Below are positions 39,490 through 50,530 of a DNA stretch of 64,000 nucleotides, piece after piece (the stretch's first letter is position 1; each line of letters opens with the position of its first letter). The translations under genes were made by a program, and so were the position numbers. The stretch spans positions 142,142,565 through 142,206,564 of the forward strand of contig OZ038478.1 in assembly GCA_964036315.1 (NCBI GenBank), given 5' to 3'. The DNA is from Acanthosepion esculentum (Eukaryota; Mollusca; Cephalopoda; Sepiida; Sepiidae). The notes below the pieces were generated by a model. That model was not told where the DNA came from. It made no database searches and was given only the letters and a program-made list of their open reading frames with translations.

Positions 39490-40160
39490 TTTAGCACATC
39501 TCTACCACGGCTTACCACCCTTGTGCCAACGGACTAGTGGAAAGCTTCCACAGGTAGCTCAAGAATGCGCTCACAGCATCTACAAACGGCCGCACATGGG
39601 CAGACAAACCGCCTTACGTCATGATCGCATTGTATAACACTATCAAGCAAGTTTTAAAATGCACCAGTGCAGAACTAGTATTCAGAACATCTTTAACTTT
39701 GTCCAGACAATTTTTCAGGAATACAACCGATGATGTCCCTTCCAGTAATTTCGTCAGCGACCTCAAGCAAAAGATGACTGACGTCATTTATACCCCAACA
39801 CGGGCATATCACAAACCTTATTACGTTCCTGCAGACCTGCACCAAGCAGAGTATGTTTTCCTCCGTATAGATACGGTCCGTAAGCCTCTCACACCTAGTT
39901 ACACTGGACCACACCCGGTAATATCTCACACATAAAAGTACTTCGTCATAGACCTCGCGGGAAAACATAACACGGTCAGTATCGACCGTTTGAAGCCTGC
40001 ATATATACGGCATGATGGCAAGCCTTTGGCCACTCATAATACAGCACATCCAGAACCTTCCAGCACACAATCGATTCAAGCAAGTGACTCGGAAGCAAAT
40101 TCATCTAACTGTACCAGGTCGGGTAGGCACGTTCATTGGGAGATTGATGGAATAATCCAT
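39490..40160 (+). pseudogene. Ty3/Gypsy integrase C-terminal fragment
   Basis: Translation gives CANGLVESFHR (stop) with the third catalytic E, WADKPPYVMIALYNTIKQ, CTSAELVFRTSLTLSRQFF, DLHQAEYVFLRIDTVRKPLT, PSYTGPHPVI, VSIDRLKPAYIRHDGKPL and TRSGRHVHW. That is the end of a Gypsy pol protein (integrase C-terminal half and tail). Everything upstream is missing, so this is a 5'-truncated relic. It is followed by a probable LTR. Confidence 0.85.
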
Positions 40161-40870
40161 ACTAACCTCTCACCCCTCGAGTATAATCCACTTTACACCA
40201 AAAATCACCTATCAACCAATCAACACTCTAGTTTCAGCAAGCGAGACTTCTCATTGGTTCAGAAACTTAGAACTGTAACAAGTTCACGCGAAAATGTCTT
40301 TTCGCGCTCAGCGCCCTGGAGCCTATTTTCTTGACCAAAACTCTATAAAAACAAGAATCTGAATTGACTCAAGCAGTCAGACTGTCATCCCTGGAGAGAT
40401 GCCAAACTAATCCACGCAAGTCAAAGCCTTGACCAACTACACTTTTACCGCGCAAACTTTGCTGACTCAGCAAACAACAACCACGCTCTCTCAGGAAATA
40501 TTTCTAGCAATTACTTACAATACTTAAAAAGTAATATTTACTCACTACTAAATAAGTTTTCGTAAACAATCAATCAATCATCCAAACAACTAAAGGTACA
40601 CAACTCCTACCAATTTTGAACAATAACTTAAACAAACTTACGCACACACACTATAGATTGAACTCGCACAAAGGACATTTTTGTACATAACCAAATACTT
40701 AGTTTAATTTTACGAACAAATCTTAATAACAGCTTCACACACGCTGAAACTTCACAAAAATACTCAACACAATCTACTTCAACCATCCTCATTTATACAA
40801 AAATATTCAACCCAATTGTATATGTCAATTGTATATAAATCAATTTTATTGTTACACTTTTAATTATGTT
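40161..40870 (+). mobile_element. probable 3' LTR of the Gypsy relic
   Basis: Non-coding sequence directly after the pol end, with a TATA-like CTATAAAAAC near 40343. That is the expected place for a 3' LTR. No second copy is present in the window, so the ends cannot be fixed. Confidence 0.4.
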
Positions 40871-41399
40871 TGTCTTCACTCTGAATTTTCTTGCATGATT
40901 TCATTTCAGTATTCCTTTTATCTCTTAATTTGTTGTGGATGAATGTTTAAGAACACCGACATCATAAATCCTTCTGATAACTAAAAATACATTCACCAGT
41001 CTTCACTGACTTGTATTCTTCAAATTAAACATTGACCTTCATTATATATATTTAATTTTCTTTCGTATTTTTCATTAGGCATAAAAAAACAGAAACAATA
41101 ATTTGGAATATTCCTGATGTGTTTTCCATTAAGACATCGCCCATTTTTTATTACATTTGAAATTGTCGACACAATGACATATCTTCTGACATTTATTACC
41201 AAATTTGCCAGATGGACATTCTGAAAATAAAGTAACAAATGATGAAACCAATCTGAGATGATATTGAAAAGACAACACAAGATGTTTTTCTTCTTAAATA
41301 GAGAAATAAATAAATGACCCATAAGATTGTTGATTAAACTGAAGAATAGAACATTGTTAAGGTTTATTTTCAGACAATTGCATTATGAAAATATTTGAA

Positions 41400-43130
41400 A
41401 ATGAACAAGAAGCCAAAAATATTTTGACTTTAGACAAGACAAAACTTGAAAAAATAAAAATAATTGTCAGATTTTAATGAAACTTTCAGAAACTATTCAC
41501 AAATGATGGCACTTATTATAAATATGTTCTCCTTTTTCAAAGTCATGGCAATTTTGTTTTTCATAAGTATTACCCCTCCTCCTATAAGTAATTGTACGAA
41601 AACTCTTGAAATTCAATTTTGGGAAGACTAGTGATTATATTAGTTAAAAGCACAAGGCTTTGAGGAAACCAAATCATGTTTTGTTTTGTTTTTTTTTAGT
41701 TGGACCACCTCTACCTGAAAATCATCTCTGAATTGTAACATACAAAACTCAATAAAAAAAATATTATTTAATTTCAAAAGCTTTTAATTGCTTTTATTTA
41801 TTTTAATGAACATGGACAATATTGTCTGAAAGCAAAAAGATATTTTGATGAAAAATGAATTTTTAAAACAATTATTTGTTATTTATGAAATATTTTATTA
41901 TTTTTACATTATGTTGTTAATTCTTCTAAAATTAGGGAAAGGTTTGTAGAATTTAACGAATGTTGTTATTAAGTAGATACATATTTACAGATTATAATTT
42001 CCAAAGCTTCTTACAAACTAACAGTATATAAAAAAATATAATTTGTCAATAATAACACTTTAAATCAAATCTACTGAAGTCCGGAAGTATCATGCGTGCA
42101 ATAAAAAAACGTCACGTGGATTGACTTTCTGTCTAGTATTTAACTTAAATACTGAAATTTAATACAATTATTTATTATTTCTTTAATTATAATAGACTTT
42201 TACATTTAAGTTGTTAAAATTTAATAAATTAGCTAAAAGCCGCATTCAGTTTTGTAAATGTCCTTTTCAGATAGATTTATTTTTGCGAAACACGTGTGGA
42301 GAAGTTAATTTGATTTTTCAATTTCAACTTAGAAGGTAACCTTCAAGTATCAGTATCATCTTATGAAATTTAAATTTGTATTTTGTGTACACTTCTGATA
42401 AATTTAATAAGAAAGATACCTATCAATTAATTAGATACCTTTCTTATGAAATTTAATCTCACTCTCAACAGGCTTATTTTAATTTCTTTATAATATATTT
42501 TCCATAAAGCATCATAGACCTAAAGGTGAAAGCTAAGTTCAAAAGAAAATTAAAGCGCTGAAATTTTTCCTTAAAAATAACGAGGTAAATACTTTGTTCA
42601 CTTAAATCTAAATAACTTCACTTCTCTCCTTCCTTAGAAGGAATTATCCTCACGTATGCTAACGTCATGAAACGTCTTTCGTCAAGTGACGCGAAATGTT
42701 ATGACCAGCTTTGTTTTATTTTCAAACTACGTCTTTTCGGCGCAGAAACTAAGTTAAACTTGGTTCAAAATATTTTAAATAAACATAATTTTTGATTTTC
42801 TTAAAATATGTTTTGAAACGATTATCATTGATTTATAAAAGAATTTCAAAGTGAGATTTTCATTTTTTGTTTATAAATTGGAAAAAAATGATAGATTATC
42901 TGTCAATTTTGCTGACTTAAAAAACAAGATTTTTAACGAAAATTTTGGACATGCTAGGAACGATTAAAAAATGTAAAAAAATACCCCAAAAATACTTTGA
43001 TCTTTCCTCTTAATAATAACCTAAACATTTAGATGATAACGTTTTGTTTTCGTCAAGTTTGATGTCTTTTCGTCATGCTATACTCTTTTTAGCGATCTCA
43101 TGGTAGGGACCTAATTTAAAATCACCCACA
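41400..43130. repeat. unclassified AT-rich dispersed repeat, copies 2 and 3
   Basis: The part at about 41450-41890 shares blocks with 45190-45600 in the plus direction (ATTGTCAGATTTTAATGAAA, TTTTAATTGCTTTTATTTAT, TGATGAAAAATGAATTTTT). The part at about 42790-43090 matches 44960-45170 in the minus direction (AACTTGACGAAAACAAAACG, GAAAGATCAAAGTATTTTT). So at least two pieces, in opposite orientation, lie here. No gene is recognised. Confidence 0.5.
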
Positions 43131-43540
43131 ACCGGTAAATGCATTACCTTTTGAAAACAAAATATTTTGAAGACGTAAAATTGCTTGTTTGTTAAAAGAT
43201 TTATTTTTACAGACTTTTTTTAATGACTCTGTTAAAATATCCGTATACGCTGCACCACGATTTTTGTTTGTTTTGTTTGTTTTTAACACTCGACTCTATT
43301 GAATTTAAATGCGTCAAGTTTTTGCAAGACGCATCATTTATTTCATTGTATAACTGGTCGGAATATTCAGCCTATTGCGACTTTCGGATTTCTTTGACTT
43401 TTTGATGTCTTCTAATCTTGCATATTATTTGGTAATATCTGAGCCACAGACACATTTTAGAAGAGATAAACTAATAGCAATTTATTTTTGTTTCATGGAG
43501 AATTCATGCGTAATTTTAGACTCATATATATAATTATTTA
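43131..43540. other. unassigned AT-rich DNA
   Basis: No named feature. A 60-codon frame at 43223-43405 has no motif. Confidence 0.4.
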
Positions 43541-43945
43541 CGAATTTTAAAACCTCTAATCTTATAGTTAAAAATAATAATTCAACTCTTAGAACAAAAT
43601 TAAATAGGGCAAATATTATTTACGAATTTAAATGCCCATTAAGGAATTGTATCCCTGATCTATCAAAATTCGTAAATAATTATATAGGTCACACCACAAC
43701 ATGTTTGACGCGCAGACTCACTCTATACCTTTCTGACTATAGCTCAACTGGATCTATACATTTAAATATTCATGGAGCCCAACCGGACACTATTCGCAAC
43801 ATAATTGTTGACAACACTAATATAATATCATAATCTACATGCAATAAAAGACAAAATAATGGAAGCCTTATTAATGAAAACATAAAAACAAGACTTAATA
43901 ATATCAACTATGAACATGGACACTACATGTTGACCGTGTTTTGAA
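43541..43945 (+). pseudogene. PLE GIY-YIG endonuclease relic (Neptune/Penelope-type)
   Basis: The translation reads LRTKLNRANIIYEFKCPL, RNCIPDLSKFVNNYIGHTTT, CLTRRLTLYLSDYSSTGS and IRNIIVDNTNII. That is the IIYxFxCP...YIGxTTxxLxRRL signature of PLE nucleases. The RT is absent. About 45-130 bases downstream (43991-44075) lies a phrase AATGGCTAAATGTATAGGCG AAAGCG, similar in form to PLE-tail ribozyme-like sequences but with a decayed core. Confidence 0.78.
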
Positions 43946-44249
43946 AAATAAAAATATTAAAAAAAACATACAAGCAACAAACTATTTCTTATTTAACAGT
44001 TAAAATATTTAATCCTTGAAAATGGCTAAATGTATAGGCGAAAGCGCTCGGATAAAAAGAACATTCGGAGAGTTTTTATAAAATTTATCATCTGTAAAGA
44101 AAAAAATTATTAGATCGTATTAGAAATTGTATAAAAACTAAATCAAAGCACCTTGTCTGTCGTATTCAATTAAATGTGCATGAAAGTAGGATTGATGCCC
44201 TAAATGCACACATATTTATATATATGTACATAACATATATATACACATG

Positions 44250-44324
<75 letters not shown>
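43946..44324. other. PLE tail, simple repeats
   Basis: Presumed PLE 3' region, then a CA tract (44250-44268) and an AT tract that runs to the edge of the palindrome. Confidence 0.5.
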
Positions 44325-44329
<5 letters not shown>

Positions 44330-44343
44330 AAAGTGGACATGGA

Positions 44344-44398
44344 AGTCAGCACTTAGAGGCGACAGTCTGTTTCATGCTAGTGCAATCGTCAGGCGAGT
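44344..44398 (-). ncRNA. hammerhead ribozyme-like motif, left arm (minus strand)
   Basis: The exact mirror image of the motif in the right arm: CTGACGA, stem II, GAAA, ACA/TGT stem III and cleavage C are all present on the minus strand. The core is the consensus form. In a long transcript, the whole-palindrome hairpin would compete with ribozyme folding. Confidence 0.55.
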
Positions 44399-44450
44399 CG
44401 CCTGACGATTGCACTAGCATGAAACAGACTGTCGCCTCTAAGTGCTGACT
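44396..44450 (+). ncRNA. hammerhead ribozyme-like motif, right arm (plus strand)
   Basis: CTGACGA (44402-44408) fits CUGANGA. Stem II is TGC/GCA with loop ACTA (44410-44419), next to an unpaired T on each side. GAAA is intact (44421-44424). Stem III pairs ACAG with CTGT around one A (44424-44432), then the cleavage C (44433). Stem I has CG/GC next to the core... i.e. two pairs (44400-44401 with 44434-44435), and AGTC (44396-44399) can pair with GACT (44447-44450) across an internal loop. Of all copies in the window, only the palindrome copies keep every catalytic core base. Confidence 0.55.
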
Positions 44451-44469
44451 TCCATGTCCACTTTTATAT

Positions 44470-44542
44470 TTACACACGCTCTATCTCTGATATTGAGCAC
44501 TTTACCCCATAAATATAGCACACTTTAAGACTATATTTCTGT

Positions 44543-44543
<1 letters not shown>
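44470..44543 (+). mobile_element. tail of hammerhead-bearing repeat, copy 3
   Basis: TTACACACGCTCTATC and CATAAATATAGCACACTTTA match the tails at 9530-9600 (plus) and, in reverse, at 7330-7400. It ends at an AT tract like the other two. Confidence 0.6.

Positions 44544-44590
<47 letters not shown>
44544..44590. repeat. (AT)n microsatellite
   Basis: An AT tract at the end of the repeat tail. Confidence 0.95.
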
Positions 44591-44599
<9 letters not shown>

Positions 44600-44939
44600 G
44601 ACATACAATATGTTCACACATATACATGCACATACATACACTCATCTATACAAATATACACACTGTTACAAACTTGTAGCATATAGATGAGCAACGATTT
44701 TAAAAATAAGGAAAACGTGGGAATTTTTTTTGGTCTTCATTCAGGAATGGAAGCGAAACAAGGGAGTCAACGAAAAACGGACGCATGACGTTGAATTTCA
44801 AAACAAAACTTTTATTTATAAGTACATAAACAGGTAAAAAAAGAAAAAGAAAATTTATCTAACAAAGGGGAATGGGATCATGAAAGAAAAAAGGTACGAG
44901 CGAATACATATAGGTACCTCTGTTTTTTCGCGGGAAAAC

Positions 44940-46400
44940 AGATAGCGTAATGAAATATGCCACGAACTTAACGAAAATAAAGTTTTATCGTCAAAATGTT
45001 TATGTTATTATTAACATGAAAGACCAAAGTATTTTTTAATTATTTTTTGAATAAATTTGAATTTTTTTAATCTTTTCTAACACGTTCGAAATTTTGGTTA
45101 AAATCTTGTTTTGTTTACGTCATCGCAGTGACATGAAAATAACAGTTTTTTTGCGCTTTTTTCCATTGGAAACACATTGATTTGAAAATTCTTGTAAAAA
45201 TCAAGTAATTGTCCGATTTTAACGAAATTTTCAGGACCTATTTACAAATGAATGAAATTATTTTTGAAATATTTTTGTAGAAAATTTTGGTAAAAAAGAC
45301 TTTTCTTTAAATATATTACTTAATTTCATGAAATTTTACACAAAACCTTTCTATTTCCGATTTTTTTTCCTTAAAAGTCGGAGTCTTTGGAAATCGTAAA
45401 TCACCTACTTTTTTTCAAATTTGAGCTATCTAACTGAAAATCTACTCTGAATTTAAAAATAATGAATCCCAAAAAACTATGACATTACTTAATTAGAAAA
45501 GCTTTTAATTGCTTTTGTAAATAAATAATATTAAGGACATTATTGTTTGAAGAAATAAAATTTTTCTGATGAATAATGAAGTTTTACAAGAATTTTTTCA
45601 TTTTTTTTAAATTTAATTATAATAATTTATAATAGTTTAAAAGCGTGTAAAACTCTGTATTGGGCTATTTCCTGGATGTGATATACTAATTAAGTGGAAA
45701 CAAAATTTACAAATCCCAAATTGAAAAGTGTAATCAACTTAGTTGTGCTATTTTATTTTTAAAATAAATTTTTATTTTGTAATTTTTACTTAATACGTTC
45801 ATTATTTTCATGTAGGGTAGGCTGAAATTGTCATTATTATGATCTAAAAGTTTTGTCACTTTATTATGTCGCTTCAGTTACGTTTCAACAGGTTTTCAAA
45901 ATTTCTATCCAACTTTAAAAGTTTAAATCTTAAACTAAGTTTTACTTTTGTCAATTACTATTTCGCGAAACATTTTTATGTAATTACGTTAGTGTGAGAC
46001 ATACTACAATTGAGTAATCATGGTATTTCATTTGTTATTAAATTATAAAATTAATTGAAGAAAATTTTATAGTATTTTACATTTTTGTATTTTTGCATCT
46101 TGGAAAGGCAAATAAAAGTCAATAAAATATTAAATAATTGTGGAAAATATGTGCATTTGTAAAAATTACTCGGTAGTTAAAAACCAAAAATATGCATTCA
46201 CTTAGAATTTTGACAATTGGATTATCCATAGTAGCTGTCATCGCCTCGTCTATCAGCAATCCATCAAACGTTGGATCAGATGAACAGGTCCAATCGTAAA
46301 TAATTGGTTGTATTATTTTGTTATAAGTAATATTTATTTCAAATCCGATTAATTTAACTTTAAATTTTCTAATTTTACTAAAATAACGTGTCAGAAATAT
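44940..46400 (+). repeat. unclassified AT-rich dispersed repeat, copy 4
   Basis: The longest copy of the family seen at 38410-39350 and, in pieces, at 41450-43090. It has no visible terminal repeats and no coding region of known type. A short signal-peptide-like ORF at 46192 lies within its aligned span. Confidence 0.55.
46192..46299 (+). CDS. small signal-peptide-like ORF or first exon (hypothetical)
   Basis: A 35-codon frame starts MHSLRILTIGLSIVAVIASS, a textbook signal peptide shape (basic residue, hydrophobic core, small residues), and continues ISNPSNVGSDEQVQS before TAA. The stop overlaps a possible splice donor (GTAAAT at 46296), so this may be the first exon of a secreted peptide gene. 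The local base composition is clearly more GC-rich than the surrounding AT-rich sequence, which supports coding. Against it: it is short, no second exon was identified, and it lies inside a dispersed repeat whose other copy lacks the frame. Confidence 0.33.
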   Translation: MHSLRILTIGLSIVAVIASSISNPSNVGSDEQVQS

Positions 46401-46699
46401 ATATTTATTTTTTTAAATGAATTTTAAAATAGAAAATCTTGTTTACAAATTTCTTAAAATAAATGAAACGGCCGCTTTTAAGAAAATTTTAAGAAATCGA
46501 AATTAAATTTGACATTCCAATCTGTGTAATTTCTATCTGAAATACACCAGAATATTTTACTTAATGGAAATAATACATTTCAATATTAAACTTTCAATTA
46601 AAGCTAAAATGAAATATTCAAGAAAGATCTTTCATTTTTAAAATTTAATTTTAGACCTTAGGTATCGAAAATTTATGCCAAAACGGTGGAGGTCCCTAC
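46401..46699. other. unassigned AT-rich DNA
   Basis: No feature recognised before the LINE relic. Confidence 0.4.
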
Positions 46700-48115
46700 A
46701 TAAAAAGATCAAGCCAAGAAACCAACTTATCTGAAGCTATTGGAGTAGAAGAGACGGCTATATTTAACAGTTTCAACAGTGAAAGGGTGAGATCGGGATG
46801 GCAGCCTCGTAGGACACTTGAATTTACGAAGTCTGGGAAGCAGCGCAAGCAGCTCATCGGAGCAATTACCTTGAAAGTATTTGTAAAAAAGACAGAGAGA
46901 GGCGACGGCTCGTCTGTGAGAGAGTGACTGCAGACGAGATGCCAGGTCAGGGCCAATTACATTGCATATCCGTCTCTGGATCTTATCAAGAACTCCGAGA
47001 CAAACAGAAGGGGCTCCTTACTATATATGGCAGCAATACACCACGCAAGTGCGAATGGGTGATTTGTAGATTTGAGGGATCGATTCCGGGGAGAAAAATT
47101 TCCTGGCGCAGCACAGGGAGCCAACTGTCCTTGCGGTTGACGAAGCAATTGACTCAATGTATTTGTTCAATCTCAGGTCAGCAGACAACGTGAGACCGAG
47201 CAGCCGCAGAGAGGTGCTCTCGAGAAGTTGAGCGTCAGACATACTAATGGGGTCAGGGAAGGATCTCTGTGGTGATTAATAGAGAGCAGTTGTGTTTGTG
47301 AGGCGTTAAAGTTAACCAGCCAATTCCTGCCCCAGATTACAACCGAACGGCCAGGTTAGTTTTGTCAGCGGCACTAGATTTGTTTTTGAGGCAGGAGTAA
47401 ATTGTAGTGTCGTCCGCGTAGATGCCTACTTGGGAATCTATGGCGTCAGAAAAATCGTTGATGAAGATAAAGAACAGAGTAGGGACAAGGATGAACCCTT
47501 GAGGAACACCGTCGTTCGTGGGATAGGAGCTGGGGGAGAATCCGTTGAGAACGATCTTCAATTCACTGTTTGACAGGAATTATTGTATTAGGTCAAACAA
47601 TCGACCTGTAATACCATAACCCTGGAACTTGCGAAGAATTTCCTTGAGGGGATGAAAGCGTCGATTCCCGCTTTAACCCAGGAGGAGACCTCAGAAGCAA
47701 ATTCTTGAACAGGGAGCGTAAAGTCAACATCCCAGGGGACATCGCGGAGGAAATCACGGAACGAGTCACAGTCAGCTTGTTGATAGCAGAACGAGGTTCT
47801 AGTGGTAGGAGGTTTTTTGCAGGGGTTGGAGTTGAAGGAGATGTAGACAGACAGTACAGCATAATCGGAGTTACCAAGAGGGCAGAGTTGCGTGGCGCTG
47901 CAAGACTCGGGGATGGAGGTAAAACACAGAACGAGAAGAGAGGCCTTACCGTCCCCGTTGTAGGCAAAACGCATGGGGAAGTGAACTATCTGCGTGAGGG
48001 ATTGAGAAACTGAAAACTTAAGTGTTTGAATGCCTGCATGGCAAGTAGTAGCATTCTTAAGCCACTTGGTATGATGGGCGTTTAAATCGCCAAACACTAA
48101 TATGTGATCAAACGG

Positions 48116-48123
48116 AGAGAGAA

Positions 48124-48154
<31 letters not shown>

Positions 48155-48155
48155 C
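48116..48155. repeat. (GA)n microsatellite within LINE relic
   Basis: GA units with AA interruptions. Confidence 0.9.
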
Positions 48156-48354
48156 TTGTCTATGCAGTCAGAAATGCTATCGATTATTCCACAGTCTTGA
48201 GAGGATGGAGAGCGATAAAGGAAGAAGAGATAGCTTAAAACATTGAGATGAGATAACCGGGAGAAAAGACACTCAAACCCACATGCATGGCCTTGGTGTT
48301 TATGTCAAGGACCATCTCCCACGGGAGAAACACGGCAGCTCTAGTACAGAGGCC

Positions 48355-48380
48355 AGAGAGAGAGAGAGAGAGAGAGAGAG
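48355..48380. repeat. (GA)n microsatellite within LINE relic
   Basis: A short pure GA tract. Confidence 0.9.
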
Positions 48381-48475
48381 CGTTCCAGGAACCCCATCCT
48401 AAACAAGCAACAAGGTGTGAGCCTCTACTCTTGTCCAAGAGAGGGGGAAGTATTGACCGGGCAGTATGAAAGCCT

Positions 48476-49157
48476 AACTTCTCCAATTACATATAAAACA
48501 TACAAGAACAACAAAAAACAACCAAAAAAATAAGATGGTGAGGTAGTTGGCAAAGTGTCCAGGCTGACACGAGATGCATGTTCTGGGGGATAGGAATTAT
48601 ATTTTATTTGCATTTTACCCTTTCACTACACTAAGTTTTAACTTATTATAAGCCCCATTGTCCTATTCAGAAAATCTGCCTCATTAACGTTAATTTTCCA
48701 ATTAGAAGTAAAAAAAAAAATGCGCATTTTCCTTAATTACATCTGAATCTGATTTCTGATGTCCGGCCCAAAATGATTTAAATGGTTGGCATTAAAAAGT
48801 AACTGAGAAAATTTCAAAATTGACCTTTCAACGAATTCTTTTTTTTATAAGAATTTTAAAAAGCATTAACTAAGACATGACTTCCACGAGAATCCGATTA
48901 AACAGACTTTTCTTTCTATCACCCAGCATTGATAGCAATACTTCAAAACAATAGGTTGTAGAGGACCGGTATGTGTTTTTATTGTATTAGGTACACGTGC
49001 GTTTATTTCCTGCAAATAAAAGGATGTCCAATTACAAGAACAATACCGGACTCAATTTGTCCAACCGAAGATGTAAAGAAGACAAACAAGGCCGATATAT
49101 ATATAAACAAATATATGTATTAAACAAAACAATTTTACAATGGACAATAACATTTGT
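48476..49157. other. unassigned DNA
   Basis: No gene or named repeat is recognised. Confidence 0.4.
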
Positions 49158-49180
49158 TTGTGTGTGTGTGTGTGAATGTA

Positions 49181-49219
<39 letters not shown>
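49158..49219. repeat. (GT)n microsatellite
   Basis: A GT tract with a few interruptions in its first half. Confidence 0.95.
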
Positions 49220-49222
<3 letters not shown>

Positions 49223-50084
49223 CATTGGTGTCTGTTCTTTGATGAATGTTCGTACGCCAGTGTATGTGTGTACAATGTTCATGGCGTCTCCCACAAATGG
49301 GAAGACGCGGATCTTCTAAGAGAACTTACATGTAGTCGCTGAAATGAAGAAATGAAAAAGAGAATGGGGCGTAAAGTCGCCTAGTATTTATAGTATATGG
49401 AGAATGGCTCCTAATGACAATTTGGGAATTAAGGAGGAGCTAACTCCGATAATACCCCCACAGATTCAAAGTTGTAGGAAACGAAAACTTTTAATATGTA
49501 AAAAGATCATGGAAGTTTTGAATATTGTCCTTGTGAACTGAAAAGAAAAGCTGTCGAAAGTGTGGTTGAGATGCGTGATTCGACGAAATGTATTTGTGCT
49601 ATCATCAGGGTGCTGTATATTTTTCTCTAGTGGGTCAGAGTCGGAGCACGTCCTGGACGAAACGTCGGTAGTGTTCAGCGTTTGCTATTAAAATTAAATG
49701 CTCCACGTTGAATTGGCTTTGTCGTCCCGATTGAATCCGAGATGCTACATCAGAAACAATAACATTGCAGATTCTTCCTTGGATTTTATCAACAAATTAT
49801 ATGGGATCACCAAACCAGCGAGCAAGAATGGTAAACGTATAAATATGTAAGATGAACATATGTCAGTGAACATTCAGTGAACCAACTTTCTTAGTAGCAG
49901 ATCGAGCAAATGATAAGCACAGTTAACACATTTTTCCTTCATCATTTATATACAAAATTCTGTGTATTTATAGGTTTCTTCTTGTTTCAGTTCCCTGATC
50001 TTTGTGATAAAATCTAGATCTATTGTGTGTGTTTCTGTAATTCGCCATTTCTTAAATGTTACATTAGCCCAGTTTTCTAATCTG
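49220..50084. other. unassigned, with a hammerhead-like phrase
   Basis: 49640-49690 contains GTCCTGGACGAAACGTCGG, which looks like a short stem II (GTCC/GGAC), GAAA and a loopless stem III (ACGT) plus C. The CUGANGA part is not recognisable. No gene is seen. Confidence 0.35.
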
Positions 50085-50530
50085 AAATCCATACTGATGT
50101 CACGCTGAAACAATTTACAATTTTGAGGATACCCTTCAGCTCACTGTAGTCTTTGGCAAAAAGTTTAGTATCATCCATGTAGAATAGGTATTTAAAAACT
50201 TTATTATTTTTATTTTGTATCTATAGTACTGTTTATTTTGTATCTATAGTACTGTTTAGTTCATGCGAAAGTGTGATTATGGACAGACAGAAGAGAACAG
50301 GCGAGGAGGTGTCTCCTTAAAAGATTCCTCATCGGTTATTCAAACAGTTGGAATTGGCAGGAACTGTGCGTATAATGTGGCTTTCCACTGTTCCATGCTA
50401 TATTTAAGGACATTTACCATCGCCAAGGAGACTATGTACATTTCCAAATCCTTAAGGATCCAAATGTGTGGTACACTATCAAAGGCTTTACGATAATCTA
50501 CAAGAATTACAAAACATTACGCTACCAAAT
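50085..50530 (-). pseudogene. R2/R4-like LINE reverse transcriptase fragment
   Basis: Read leftward the translation shows VILVDYRKAFDSVPHIWILK (RT motif A, D intact), MEQWKATLYAQ, FKETPPRLFSSVC (decayed motif B) and KYLFYMDDTKLFAKDYSELK (motif C, YMDD). This YMDDxKLxA form is typical of LINEs with a restriction-like endonuclease. A 23-base direct tandem duplication (about 50211-50256) lies inside and shifts the frame. Stops are frequent. It may share ancestry with the nuclease-end relic at 31996, but they are not contiguous. Confidence 0.75.

Larger units (their letters stand above)
44325..44469. repeat. perfect 145-bp palindrome built from the hammerhead repeat
   Basis: Arms 44325-44396 and 44398-44469 are exact reverse complements, 72 bases each, around one central G at 44397. 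Each arm contains the hammerhead-repeat unit (antisense on the left, sense on the right). Its left edge is an AT tract; the right arm continues without a break into the family tail. Such a long perfect palindrome is unusual in assembled genomes and must be recent or continually corrected. Confidence 0.97.
46700..48475 (-). pseudogene. Jockey-like LINE relic (endonuclease plus partial RT)
   Basis: Read leftward: VFGDLNAHHTKWLKN (endonuclease block, with L for F), LCPLGNSDYAVLSVYISF (SDH-type block, H to Y), DCDSFRDFLRDVPWDVDF and AFIPSRK. Then, after a deletion that removes the RT fingers and motif A, VPQGFILVPTLFFIFINDFS (motif B region) and GIYADDTTIYSC (catalytic YADD). The C-terminal IYKSPIRTC region and beyond follow, decayed. 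The same C-terminus is better preserved at 26463-27010. GA-rich simple repeats have expanded inside it near 48120-48155 and 48355-48380. It cannot be active. Confidence 0.87.

Noticed and set aside
41524..41631. 35-codon signal-peptide-like frame starting MFSFFKVMAILFF
   Set aside because: It lies in T-rich repeat sequence where Phe-rich hydrophobic frames arise by chance; there is no GC shift or splice signal.
43991..44035. TTGAAAATGGCT...AGGCGAAAGCG as a hammerhead
   Set aside because: CUGANGA is replaced by TTGAAAA; stem III cannot be drawn.
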